A stretch of DNA of 14,998 nt from Trueperaceae bacterium (GCA_007130445.1 SLSM01000090.1:1-14998); one strand, 5' to 3'; shown: positions 8,180 through 14,998, counted from the stretch's first letter. Made by a program: numbers and translations. The notes: generated by a model not told the origin, from the sequence alone.

Positions 8180-8988
8180 ACGTGCGCGCGATCCGTGCCA
8201 TCGTCGTCAAGGACCTGAGCGTGCTGCGTCACTCCAAGGCCGTGCTCATCCCGCTGATCGTGGTGCCGCTCGTCATGCTGCTCATCCTGCCGGCGCTGGC
8301 GGCGTTCGCGCCGAGCCTGATGGCCCTCCCTGGCGCCAGCGACCTGAGCGCGATGCTCGACGGCATGCCCGCGATCATGCAGGAGCGGTTGGCGGGGTTC
8401 TCCGACGACCAGCGCATCGTGGTGCTGATGCTGACGTACCTGTTCGCGCCGATGTACCTGATCCTGCCGCTGATGGTCGCGAGCGTCATCGCCGCCGACA
8501 CCTTCGCCGGTGAGCGCGAGCGCCGCACGCTCGAGGCGCTCGTCTACACCCCGACGACCGACGCCGAGCTCCTGTTGGGCAAGCTCCTGGCCGGCTTCCT
8601 GCCCGCGCTGGCGGTCGCCTGGGGCGGCTTCGTCGTCTACGCCGTGGTCGCCAACCTCGCGGCCTGGCCGACCATGGGGCGCGTCTTCTTCCCGACGGGC
8701 ATGTGGTTCGTGCTGGCGCTGTGGGTCGCGCCGGCGGTGGCGGCGGTCGGCCTGGGGGCCACCGTGGTCGTGTCGTCGAAGGTGTCGACCTTCCAGGAGG
8801 CGTACCAGATCGGCGGCGTGGTGGTGCTGCCGATCGTCCTCCTGGTGGTCGGTCAGGCCGCGGGCGTCGTGGTGCTCTCGACTGTGTTCGTTGCGGTGCT
8901 CGGCGCCGTGTTCTGGGCGATCGCGGCGGTGCTGCTGACATACGGCGCGCGCACCTTCCGGCGCGGCGAGCTCATGGCCCGGGCGTAG
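8176..8988 (+). CDS. ABC-2 type exporter permease (NatB-like)
   Basis: The 270-residue membrane partner of the preceding ATPase. GTG 8176 overlaps its stop codon in GTGA; I chose this start because the reading upstream of it is a shadow of the ATPase gene. A short amphipathic N-terminus (residues 4-20) precedes TM1 at about 22-44. A polar external loop follows, then TM2 at about 82-104. The sequence AADTFAGERERRTLE at about 105-119 is a hallmark of ABC-2 permeases, which read Fa.ERe..TLe there. Four further hydrophobic segments lie at about 137-163, 176-200, 212-236 and 236-262, giving six in all. The last 17 bp overlap the 3' end of the convergent M20 peptidase gene. The substrate cannot be read from the sequence. 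Confidence 0.9.
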   Translation: MNVRAIRAIVVKDLSVLRHSKAVLIPLIVVPLVMLLILPALAAFAPSLMALPGASDLSAMLDGMPAIMQERLAGFSDDQRIVVLMLTYLFAPMYLILPLMVASVIAADTFAGERERRTLEALVYTPTTDAELLLGKLLAGFLPALAVAWGGFVVYAVVANLAAWPTMGRVFFPTGMWFVLALWVAPAVAAVGLGATVVVSSKVSTFQEAYQIGGVVVLPIVLLVVGQAAGVVVLSTVFVAVLGAVFWAIAAVLLTYGARTFRRGELMARA

Positions 8989-10399
8989 TCTCGGTCTCGG
9001 TCTCGGTCTCGGTGTCGGTGTCGGCCGAGGGCGAGGCAGGGGCGTCGAGGCCCGCGAAGCGCTCCATCGTTCGCACCAGCGCGAGTGTGCCGCGCTCGAC
9101 GTCGCGCCAGCGGATGTGCTCGTCGGGGCTGTGGATGCGCCCGCCGGCGTAGTTCACGCCGACCGCCGCCACGGGCAACCCCAGCCGCTCCGAGAACGGG
9201 TGGAGCGGACCGGAGCCGCCCGAGCTGACCGTGACCACGGCCGGCACGCCGAACGCCTCCTCCAGCGCCGCCGCCGCGTGCCTGAGCCACGGGTGGCCGG
9301 GATCGACGCGCGCCGGCAGGCCAGGGCGCTCGCGGTGCGTGAGCGCGACGTCCGAGAACCCGTGCCGGTCGAGATGGGCGCGCAGGAGCCGGACGATCTC
9401 GTCGGGGTCCTGGTCCGGCACCAGCCGGATGTCGAGCTTCGCGCTGGCGCTCGCGGGCAGCACGGTCTTGCTGCCTGCCCCGCCGTAGCCGCTGTGGATG
9501 CCGTTGACGTTGACGACCGGTTCGAGCTGCAGCCGGCGCTGGAACTCCGCGCCGCTGGCTCCGGCGTGGAAGCGCGCGACGCCGATCTCTGCGCCGAGGT
9601 CGGCGGACTCGTCGCGCTCCGCGGCACCGGTCGACTCGATCACGGCGTGCTCGGTGGCGGTCGGGGCGCGCACGCGGTCGTAGAAGCCGTCGATCAGGAC
9701 GCGACCGTCGGCGTCGCGGAGGCTTGCCACGGCGGCGGCCATGCGCCAGGCGGCGTTCGGGACCACCGGCCCGAGGCCGGAGTGCTGGTCGTACGCGGCG
9801 GTGCGCACCTCGAGGTCGACGGCCACGACCCCCTTGAGGCCGCACACCAACTGGGGCCGGTCGGCGGCGTCGACGATGCCCGCCTCCCAGAAGCAGGCGT
9901 CGGCCGCGAGGCGCCCGGCGTTGGCCTCGACGTACGCCTCCATCGTGGGGCTGCCGACCTCCTCCTCGCCCTCGATCAGCATGACCACGCCGATCGGCAG
10001 CTCGCCGCCGTGGCGCTCTCGCAGCCACTCAAGCGCCACCAGGCGCGAGACCAGCTCGCCCTTGTCGTCGCCGGTGCCGCGTCCGTAGAGCTTGCCGTCG
10101 CGCTCGCTCAGCTCGAACGGGTCGCTCGACCAGAGCTCGAGCGGATCCGCCGGTTGGACGTCGTAGTGGTTGTAGAAGAGCACGGTCGGTGCGCCCGCGA
10201 CGCGGCGCTCGGCGAACACCACCGGCGCGCCTTCGGTCTCGTGGATCTCGGCGTCGAGGCCGATGTCGCGCAGGAGTTCGGCCACGGCCTCGGCGGTCTC
10301 ACCGAGGGCACGGCCCTCGGCGGCGACCGATGGGAGCGCCACCAGGCGCGCGAGTAGGCTGCGGAAGCGCTCACGGAGATGGTCGGGGAACGTCGTCAT
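8972..10399 (-). CDS. M20-family zinc metallopeptidase (dipeptidase-like)
   Basis: A 475-residue cytoplasmic M20 peptidase, probably a dipeptidase or related amidohydrolase. Metal ligands fit the family: His78 and Asp80 (NHYDVQ), bridging Asp111 (GRGTGDDKG), general base and ligand Glu145/Glu146 (GEEEVGS), a WEAG glutamate in the usual place of the second-metal acid, and the C-terminal HSPDEH histidine. The dimerisation domain lies in the middle (near DQHSGL to GSKTVLP). The C-terminus is unusual: alternating Asp-Thr and Thr-Glu dipeptides encoded by tandem hexamers. I chose ATG 10399 because TACGAT ends 7 nt before it; ATG 10408 would overlap that box, and the open frame continues to 10462 without family-like sequence. 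It lies 73 bp downstream of the bacillithiol deacetylase gene. The exact substrate is unknown. Confidence 0.93.
   Translation of the reverse strand: MTTFPDHLRERFRSLLARLVALPSVAAEGRALGETAEAVAELLRDIGLDAEIHETEGAPVVFAERRVAGAPTVLFYNHYDVQPADPLELWSSDPFELSERDGKLYGRGTGDDKGELVSRLVALEWLRERHGGELPIGVVMLIEGEEEVGSPTMEAYVEANAGRLAADACFWEAGIVDAADRPQLVCGLKGVVAVDLEVRTAAYDQHSGLGPVVPNAAWRMAAAVASLRDADGRVLIDGFYDRVRAPTATEHAVIESTGAAERDESADLGAEIGVARFHAGASGAEFQRRLQLEPVVNVNGIHSGYGGAGSKTVLPASASAKLDIRLVPDQDPDEIVRLLRAHLDRHGFSDVALTHRERPGLPARVDPGHPWLRHAAAALEEAFGVPAVVTVSSGGSGPLHPFSERLGLPVAAVGVNYAGGRIHSPDEHIRWRDVERGTLALVRTMERFAGLDAPASPSADTDTETETETETTPGP
8989..9024 (+). repeat. Six tandem hexamers, (tctcgg)4(tgtcgg)2
   Basis: Four copies of tctcgg and two of tgtcgg follow each other without a gap, directly after the TAG of the exporter permease (8986-8988). 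On the minus strand they encode the Asp-Thr/Thr-Glu tail of the M20 peptidase. As the unit is two codons long, copy-number change would alter tail length but not the frame. Confidence 0.9.
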
Positions 10400-10406
10400 G
10401 GCGCCC

Positions 10407-10412
10407 ATCGTA
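10407..10412 (-). promoter_or_regulatory. Probable -10 box (TACGAT) of the M20 peptidase gene
   Basis: TACGAT on the minus strand ends 7 nt before ATG 10399, predicting a leaderless mRNA and deciding against the earlier in-frame ATG 10408. I see no convincing -35 17-18 bp upstream. Confidence 0.5.
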
Positions 10413-10472
10413 CGCGCGGCGCCGGCGACGCCACGGTCGTGGCGACGGTCGCCGCGAGGCATTGCCCGTACG

Positions 10473-11243
10473 TCAGCGCGGCATCGGGATGGCGACGCCG
10501 TTCAGGCGGTAGAAGCGCTCCACGGTCAGGTTCTCGTCGCGGAACGCGCGCGTCTGGTCGTCGTCTTCACGCTGGCTTTCCCAGCGTTGGAACATCATCT
10601 CGGTCTGGCTGCGGTGGGCGCGCAGGGCATCCAGCTTGCGCTGTCTGACGGCGCGGATGTCGACTGCCACGTGCTGGGGACCAAGCACGGCGCGCAGCTG
10701 CTCGCGATCGCCGACCGCGACGGCGAGCAGCCGCGGCTTCGGGTCCGGCAGCGCGGCCACGGCGAGGTGCGTGGCCAGACCGATCGCGTCGTGGTCCGGG
10801 TGCACCGCGTGGCCGGGATAGAAGGTGATCACCGTGCTCGGGGCGAGCCGTTCGAGGGCCGAGCGGATGCGCGCCGCGACGGCGTGCGGGTCCTCGAACT
10901 CGACCATCCGGTCGCGCATGCCGAGCATCTCGTAGCGCGCGCCGAGGATCCTGCAGGCATCCGCGAGCTCACGTTCGCGCACGTCGCGCATCGACTCCCG
11001 GTTCGCGAAGAACGGGTTCCCCATGCGGCGCCCCATGTCGCCGAACGTGCCGCAGAGGTAGGCGACGGGCACGCCTGCGTCGCTGGCGAGCGCCATGGTG
11101 CCCGCCGAGGAGAACGACTCGTCGTCCGGATGTGGGAGCGACACCACGATACCGCGTTCGGCGCTCGGATCGAGCATCGTCATGCCCTCGACCAGATGGT
11201 CGATGCGTTCGGGTGGAGGGGGCAGGATGGACACGGCGCTCAC
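10473..11243 (-). CDS. bshB2: Bacillithiol biosynthesis deacetylase, BshB2/YojG type
   Basis: A PIG-L/LmbE-fold zinc deacetylase that removes the acetyl group from GlcNAc-malate in bacillithiol synthesis. Zinc ligands are seen in PHPDDE (His38, Asp41) and YPGHAVHPDHD (His148/His151). The segment GTFGDMGRRMGNPFFANRES (65-84) closely resembles the matching part of B. subtilis YojG, which separates this subtype from mycothiol-type or BshB1 enzymes. Its neighbour, a YojF-family gene, gives the same gene pair as in Bacillus. I chose GTG 11243 because it overlaps the yojF stop in GTGA, giving 256 residues; Met21 or Met23 would give a length nearer to that of YojG (about 220), and the first 25 residues look non-conserved. 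Family members can also act on mercapturate conjugates, so a detoxification role is possible. bshA and bshC are not in the window. Confidence 0.9.
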   Translation of the reverse strand: MSAVSILPPPPERIDHLVEGMTMLDPSAERGIVVSLPHPDDESFSSAGTMALASDAGVPVAYLCGTFGDMGRRMGNPFFANRESMRDVRERELADACRILGARYEMLGMRDRMVEFEDPHAVAARIRSALERLAPSTVITFYPGHAVHPDHDAIGLATHLAVAALPDPKPRLLAVAVGDREQLRAVLGPQHVAVDIRAVRQRKLDALRAHRSQTEMMFQRWESQREDDDQTRAFRDENLTVERFYRLNGVAIPMPR

Positions 11244-11611
11244 TCCCGGAACGGCTGCAGGGAGAGTTGCAGCCCGACACGAAGGTTGCCTTCGTCGTCG
11301 TGGCCCGCCAGGAGCAACTCGCCGCGCTCCGTGACGGTGTAGTCGGTCAAGCCCTGGGCGTACACCCAACCCGAATCCAGCTTCAGACCGACCCGGTAGG
11401 GGCCCTCGCCCGTCACGAGGCCGCGGTCGTAGCGCACGGTCGCGTTGCGAACGAACGCGATCACCGGCGTGCTCTTCTCGGGTCCGAGGGCCGTGTACGA
11501 GCCGGTGGTGGTCTCGAGGTGCAGGTACACGTCGACACCGAGGCGGGCGTCGAGCTCCGCCTGGACGCGTTCCGGATCGATGGGTCCCACGTGCTGGCCT
11601 CCCGTGCGCAT
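11240..11611 (-). CDS. yojF: YojF-family protein (DUF1806)
   Basis: A small soluble protein of 123 residues, similar throughout to B. subtilis YojF (about 116 residues), whose molecular function is not established. Recognised shared segments include VYLHLETTTGSYTA, GPYRVGLKLDSGWVYAQGLT and YTVTERGELLLAGH. The gene for BshB2 starts inside its stop codon (GTGA), so the two products are probably made in fixed ratio; this supports a role beside the deacetylase, for instance as a partner or in handling the thiol. I chose ATG 11611 because a TACACT -10 box lies 14 nt upstream; the longer open frame to 11659 would start before that promoter and adds residues without similarity. No Shine-Dalgarno is visible. 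Confidence 0.87.
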   Translation of the reverse strand: MRTGGQHVGPIDPERVQAELDARLGVDVYLHLETTTGSYTALGPEKSTPVIAFVRNATVRYDRGLVTGEGPYRVGLKLDSGWVYAQGLTDYTVTERGELLLAGHDDEGNLRVGLQLSLQPFRE

Positions 11612-11625
11612 GTCGCGCAGGGACG

Positions 11626-11631
11626 AGTGTA
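11626..11631 (-). promoter_or_regulatory. Probable -10 box (TACACT) of the yojF-bshB2 operon
   Basis: TACACT on the minus strand lies 14 nt before ATG 11611, so transcription would begin about 7 nt ahead of it. It sits in the 170-bp gap behind the HemG-like gene, suggesting that yojF-bshB2 can be expressed separately from the genes upstream. Confidence 0.4.
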
Positions 11632-11781
11632 CCGCCAGCGGCGGGCGCGTCGCGTGCACGGTGGCCGTGTTCGGGAGCCCGGGTCCGATGGGGCGAGCAC
11701 CTCGGCCGGCGGGGCGACCGTCGCACCCGGCGCGAGCTTCGGCGTCGGGCCATCACCGTGCAGCTTCGCTCCGCGTCGTCG

Positions 11782-12381
11782 TCACCACCGCAGTGGTTCG
11801 GGTCGCATGGGCTCCTGTCGTCCGGGGGCACGGATCGGCACGCCGACGCGGGGGAACCAGCGCGCAAGCGACTGGGCGAAGCGCGCGACCGAGCCCCAGT
11901 CGGTGAAGTCGACCTCGCCCTTCGGATCGACGCCGACGTGCCGCGCGACGCGCGCGGCCTGGACGCGGCGAAGCGGGCCGAGCGCAGCGGGGCGCAGCGC
12001 ACCCGCGACGAACTCGACCACGTCCGGCCGCCACGGCGTGTTGGCGAGGAAGGTGGCGAGGTACTCGTGTTGACGCGCCCGGACGGCGGCCTCGCTCGAC
12101 GCCGCGCTCATCGAGACGATCATCAGCGCGCTCGGACGCTCGGACAGCGCCACGCCGTGCATCGACGCGAAGCGGATGAGCCGCGGCTGCATCCTTCCGC
12201 CGTGGATAGATCCCGCCACCACGACGGCGTCCGCCGCGGGCAGGGCTTCGGCGGCGCTCGGCGTGCCGACGTCGTCGACGGTGACCTGGTGGCCGTGCTG
12301 GCGCAGGGCGTCGGCGAGGTGGTCCACCACGACGCGCGTGCGACCTTCGCTGCTCGCGTAGGCGACCGAGAACCGTGCCAC
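11782..12381 (-). CDS. Flavodoxin-domain protein, HemG-like (protoporphyrinogen dehydrogenase family)
   Basis: A 199-residue flavodoxin-fold protein, probably FMN-binding. The phosphate-binding loop is YASSEGRTR near residues 8-16, in the place of STRDGQT of E. coli HemG. The middle and C-terminus carry segments recognised from HemG: AGSIHGG, FLANTPWRPD followed by VAGALR, and GEVDFTDWGSVARFA. HemG oxidises protoporphyrinogen IX using the quinone pool; whether this homologue does so is uncertain, and a general flavodoxin-type electron carrier is possible. The start is decided by AGGAGG at 12391-12396: GTG 12381 is 9 nt from it, while GTG 12387 is only 3 nt away, although that one overlaps the helicase stop (GTGA). 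It begins 2 nt behind the helicase gene, so the two are co-transcribed. The tail after the TDW motif (about 40 residues, Pro/Arg-rich) is not family-like. Confidence 0.82.
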   Translation of the reverse strand: MARFSVAYASSEGRTRVVVDHLADALRQHGHQVTVDDVGTPSAAEALPAADAVVVAGSIHGGRMQPRLIRFASMHGVALSERPSALMIVSMSAASSEAAVRARQHEYLATFLANTPWRPDVVEFVAGALRPAALGPLRRVQAARVARHVGVDPKGEVDFTDWGSVARFAQSLARWFPRVGVPIRAPGRQEPMRPEPLRW

Positions 12382-12383
12382 GC

Positions 12384-14777
12384 TCACGGGCCTCCTCTCG
12401 CTGTGGCTCTCTCGAGCGTAGGCCTCCGGTGCCGCTCTTCACGAGGGCCGCGCGTCCCGCTGGCTTCGTCGCTGAAGCGTCGCCGCGCCTCGGCGCGTGC
12501 CCACGCCGCCGCCAGGGTGTCGTGGCCGACGCCGGCGCCGCACCACGCCAGGTCGTCCTGGAGCGCCAGCAGTCCATCGATGCCGGCGTCTGCGAGGAAG
12601 GGCGACGGCGGCCGGTCTGCGTCGCGCACGAGGTGGAGTCGCTCACGCGCCCGCGTCCACGCGACGTAGGCGAGGCGGCGCTCCTCGGCGTCGTGGCCGA
12701 CGGGGAACACGCCCAGGTCCTGACCGGGGACGACGACGACGTCCCACTCCAGGCCCTTGGACCGGTGCGCGCTGGTGATGGTGACTCGGGATCCGTCGCG
12801 CGCGCGAGCCAGCCGGGACCGGGCGATCTCGGTCAGGAAGGCGGCGACGTCGTCCGCCACGGGTCCGAACACGCCCGCGGCGACCACGGCGGCGAGCGCC
12901 CGCAGCCTGGCGGCGTCCGCTCCACGGTGGGGCCACGGCAGCAACTCGGCGGCGGCCGAGCGCAGCGCGCTCACCACGCCGGTCCTGGCGGCGGCCGCGA
13001 GCCGGTTGGCCGCCGCCAGGACCCCCGTGTCGCCCGACGATGCCCGCCCGAGCAGGCGCTCGACGGCCTGTGCGCTCCCGTCGCCGAGACCCGACCAGTG
13101 CGCGGCGCGTTCCGCGGATCGGGCCGGCGGCACGCCCAGGCCCGTGAGCCAGCGTCGCCACGCCCGCGCGCGGTGCGCGCGGGGTGCGACCGGGACGCTC
13201 ACGAGGTGGAGCCCGGCGAGTGCCGAGCGACACGTGGGGTGGTCGAACAGGTCGGGGGCGCCCGTCAACCGGTAGGGCACACCGGCCGCGAGGAGCGCAT
13301 GCTCGATGGGAACGGCCTGGGCGAAGCGCCGCACGAGCACCGCCTGCTGGTGCCAGGCGACGCCGTCACGCTGCGCTCCGGTGAGGCGCGCGACCACGCA
13401 GGCAGCCTCGCCGTCGGCGCCGCAGGCGACGTCGAGCGTGAGTCGCCCGCCCAGCGTGCGCGCCGAGCGCAGACGCTTCGGGAGGCGCCCCGGCACACGC
13501 TCGACCAGGGCCGCCGCGGCCGCGAGCGGCTCGGGCCTCGTCCTGAAGGTGTGGTCGAGGACGTAGCGCTTGGCGGCGAGGCGATCGGCGAGCTGGTGCA
13601 TCAGTGTGGGGTCGCTGCCGCGGAAGCCGTAGATGCTCTGGTCGTCGTCGCCCACGAGCATCACCTCGCGCTCGTCGCCGAGGAGCGCCTCCAGGAACGC
13701 CACCTGGGCGGGGTTGACGTCTTGGCACTCGTCGACGATGTGGTGCGTGAAGCGCCGCCGCACGCGCTCGCGCAGCGGCGCGTCGCGCATCAGCGCGACC
13801 CAGGCATCGACGACCAGGTCGTCGTAATCGCGCCAACCGCGCTCGCGCCGCAGGGCCTCGTGCGCGCGCAGCAACGGTGCATGGAGGGGCTGCTCGGGAT
13901 CGGCGGGTGGGTGTCGCACGTGGCGTCGAGCGGCGCCCGGCAGCCCACGGTCGTCGGGGTCGGGGAGGGCGAGGTGCGCCAAGCAGCGCCCGCGGTAGTC
14001 GAGGAACGCCTCGCGATCGAGGTCGTCGAGCTCGCTCGCCAGCGGGTGTGCGTCGTGTCGCCAGGCCTGCACGACCATGTCGAGGAGCCGCTCCGACACC
14101 TGCTCGGGTGGTGGCCCCGGTACCGAGGCGCGAGCGCCATTCGCCGCCTCGCGCAGGACCGTGTGGGCCAGCGCGTGGAAGGTGCGCACCTCGACGTCGC
14201 CGAGGCCGGCGCCGTCGGCGGCGAGCAGCTTGGCGCGCACGTCGGCGACGGCGGCGCGGCTGAAGCTGACGACGAGGACGCGCTGCGGTGCGACGCCGGA
14301 GCGCACCAGCGCACGCACGCGCTCGACCATGGTGGTCGTCTTGCCGGCGCCCGCCACCGCCACCACCAGCGCCGGCCCGCCGGGATGCTCGACCACGCGC
14401 CGCTGGGCGTCGGTGAGGGTGCGTCTGGGACGCTCTGCGTCAGGGACCGCGCGCGTTGGTGGCGCGCCGGACCAGCCCGCGGCGGCGCGCGCGGCCGCCC
14501 GGACCGAGGCCTCGTCCGTGCCTCGCCAGACGCAGCGCTCGGCCCGATCGAACACGGTCAGTTCGATGTGGACGGGCCGCGTGGGCGAGGGCCCGGCCCG
14601 CGAGAGCACGCCTCGAGCGGTGGCGAGCGCCGCCTCCGCGCTCGGCACGGTGTGGATGCGGCGGGACAGCGCGACGCGCCAGCCGGGCCGGGTGCGGGGG
14701 AACGGCGTCCACACGAGGCGCTCTCGCACCCGCCATGGTCCTGCCGAGTTCCAGCGGGTGGCTCGACGCGCCGCCAT
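12384..14777 (-). CDS. UvrD/Rep-family superfamily 1A DNA helicase
   Basis: A 797-residue ATP-dependent 3'-5' DNA helicase by family. Motifs in order: Q-motif region TDAQRRVVEHPGG, Walker A VAGAGKTT with Lys146, TFHALAH, motif II VDECQD at 348-353, motif III GDDDQSIYGFRG at 376-387, a TFRTRP segment in the place of the usual NYRS, motif V TSAHRSKGLEWD ending at 679, and motif VI YVAWTRARERLHL at 704-716. All catalytic elements are intact. An Arg-rich N-terminal extension of about 115 residues precedes the helicase core, and an Arg-rich tail of about 60 residues follows. ATG 14777 is the first start in the frame; a weak GACGCT lies 5 nt upstream and no Shine-Dalgarno is seen. It leads directly into the HemG-like gene. 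I cannot tell uvrD, rep or another paralogue apart; the extension suggests an accessory member rather than the main UvrD. Confidence 0.93.
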   Translation of the reverse strand: MAARRATRWNSAGPWRVRERLVWTPFPRTRPGWRVALSRRIHTVPSAEAALATARGVLSRAGPSPTRPVHIELTVFDRAERCVWRGTDEASVRAAARAAAGWSGAPPTRAVPDAERPRRTLTDAQRRVVEHPGGPALVVAVAGAGKTTTMVERVRALVRSGVAPQRVLVVSFSRAAVADVRAKLLAADGAGLGDVEVRTFHALAHTVLREAANGARASVPGPPPEQVSERLLDMVVQAWRHDAHPLASELDDLDREAFLDYRGRCLAHLALPDPDDRGLPGAARRHVRHPPADPEQPLHAPLLRAHEALRRERGWRDYDDLVVDAWVALMRDAPLRERVRRRFTHHIVDECQDVNPAQVAFLEALLGDEREVMLVGDDDQSIYGFRGSDPTLMHQLADRLAAKRYVLDHTFRTRPEPLAAAAALVERVPGRLPKRLRSARTLGGRLTLDVACGADGEAACVVARLTGAQRDGVAWHQQAVLVRRFAQAVPIEHALLAAGVPYRLTGAPDLFDHPTCRSALAGLHLVSVPVAPRAHRARAWRRWLTGLGVPPARSAERAAHWSGLGDGSAQAVERLLGRASSGDTGVLAAANRLAAAARTGVVSALRSAAAELLPWPHRGADAARLRALAAVVAAGVFGPVADDVAAFLTEIARSRLARARDGSRVTITSAHRSKGLEWDVVVVPGQDLGVFPVGHDAEERRLAYVAWTRARERLHLVRDADRPPSPFLADAGIDGLLALQDDLAWCGAGVGHDTLAAAWARAEARRRFSDEASGTRGPREERHRRPTLERATARGGP
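12391..12396 (-). promoter_or_regulatory. Shine-Dalgarno AGGAGG of the HemG-like gene
   Basis: A perfect AGGAGG inside the last codons of the helicase gene, 9 nt before GTG 12381. It is the only strong ribosome-binding site that I found in the window, the other genes being overlapped or apparently leaderless. Confidence 0.7.
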
Positions 14778-14998
14778 GTCACAGCGTCGCGCACGAGCCC
14801 GCCGCGCCTGGCAGCGATCCCGGCGATCACGGCGGCCCAGGCGGCCGCTCGCGGCGCCGTCTCGGCCCGCCGACCACGACCGCCGGCGCTCGCCCAGGTC
14901 TCGCTGGGACGTGTCGTGATCTGCCTCGTGGGCGTGGCGGCGGTGCGCTACGATTGGAGCGGCCGTCGCGGCCCCCCGCCGCGCCGGCCGCGCCGCCC
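14778..14998. other. Right-edge region without a supported gene
   Basis: 220 bp upstream of the helicase gene. Open frames cross it on both strands only because stop codons are rare at this GC content; none begins with a supported start or shows family-like sequence. It should hold the helicase promoter and, facing right, the -10 box at 14949-14954. Confidence 0.4.
14949..14954 (+). promoter_or_regulatory. Probable plus-strand -10 box (TACGAT)
   Basis: TACGAT in the context GCGCTACGATTGGAGCGG is the same hexamer as used before the M20 gene and stands out in an otherwise A/T-poor stretch. Transcription would start near 14961 and run off the right edge. No start codon is seen in the remaining 44 bp, so this gene would have a leader of some length. 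No -35 is recognisable. Confidence 0.35.

Noticed and set aside
10400..10462. N-terminal extension of the M20 peptidase to 10462
   Set aside because: The added residues do not look like the family and would require a start upstream of the TACGAT box that sits at leaderless distance from ATG 10399.
11244..12002. Open frame continuing the bshB2 reading frame upstream to 12002
   Set aside because: It is out of frame with, and overlaps, the yojF gene and part of the HemG-like gene. The translation is Arg/Pro-rich without similarity, and the GTGA overlap gives a clear start at 11243.
14818..14998. Open plus-strand frame without stops at the right edge
   Set aside because: It lacks a supported start codon and ribosome site and contains the TACGAT box. 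At this GC content a stop-free run of 180 bp is not evidence of a gene.
1..14998. Mobile elements, CRISPR arrays and RNA genes
   Set aside because: I saw no transposase-like protein, no spaced direct repeats and no tRNA- or rRNA-like sequence. The only tandem repeat is the hexamer run at 8989-9024.

Overview
The window is very GC-rich (strong G/C bias at third codon positions, few stop codons in any frame) and has the packed gene layout of a bacterial chromosome. I infer a Deinococcota member, possibly Trueperaceae-like. The inference rests on the base composition, a bacillithiol-type deacetylase, a secretion signal ending in ALAQA, and several genes with a TANNNT -10 box only 6-7 nt before the start codon, an arrangement well known from Deinococcus. 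No marker gene here fixes the taxonomy. I found no tRNA, rRNA, CRISPR array or insertion sequence.

Left part (1-3833, minus): one very large soluble signalling protein. Its order is degenerate receiver, GAF, PAS, GAF, PAS, GAF, GGDEF, EAL. It runs off the left edge inside the EAL domain and should make and/or degrade cyclic di-GMP. A 110-bp divergent promoter region follows (3834-3943), holding four TGAC/GTCA elements spaced about 10 bp apart.

Centre-left (3944-7115, plus): a three-gene importer operon of the YnjB/YnjC type, with a secreted solute-binding protein and two separate permeases joined by GTGA and TGATG overlaps. The expected ATPase (YnjD-like) is not next to it. Centre (7184-8988, plus): an ABC-2 type exporter of the NatA/NatB kind, ATPase plus permease, also joined by a GTGA overlap.

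Right part (8972-14777, all minus; first transcribed gene at the right): a UvrD/Rep-family helicase, a HemG-like flavodoxin protein starting 2 nt after it, then a YojF-family (DUF1806) protein coupled by GTGA to a BshB2-type bacillithiol deacetylase, then an M20-family zinc dipeptidase. The yojF-bshB2 order is the one known from Bacillus yojF-yojG, so the central part of this strand probably serves low-molecular-weight thiol metabolism; the flavodoxin gene may be a redox partner but that is only proximity. The dipeptidase gene converges on the exporter permease with a 17-bp coding overlap, beside a tandem hexamer repeat that encodes an acidic Thr-Glu tail.

Right edge (14778-14998): no gene that I can support; a likely plus-strand -10 box at 14949-14954 points to a gene beyond the window.
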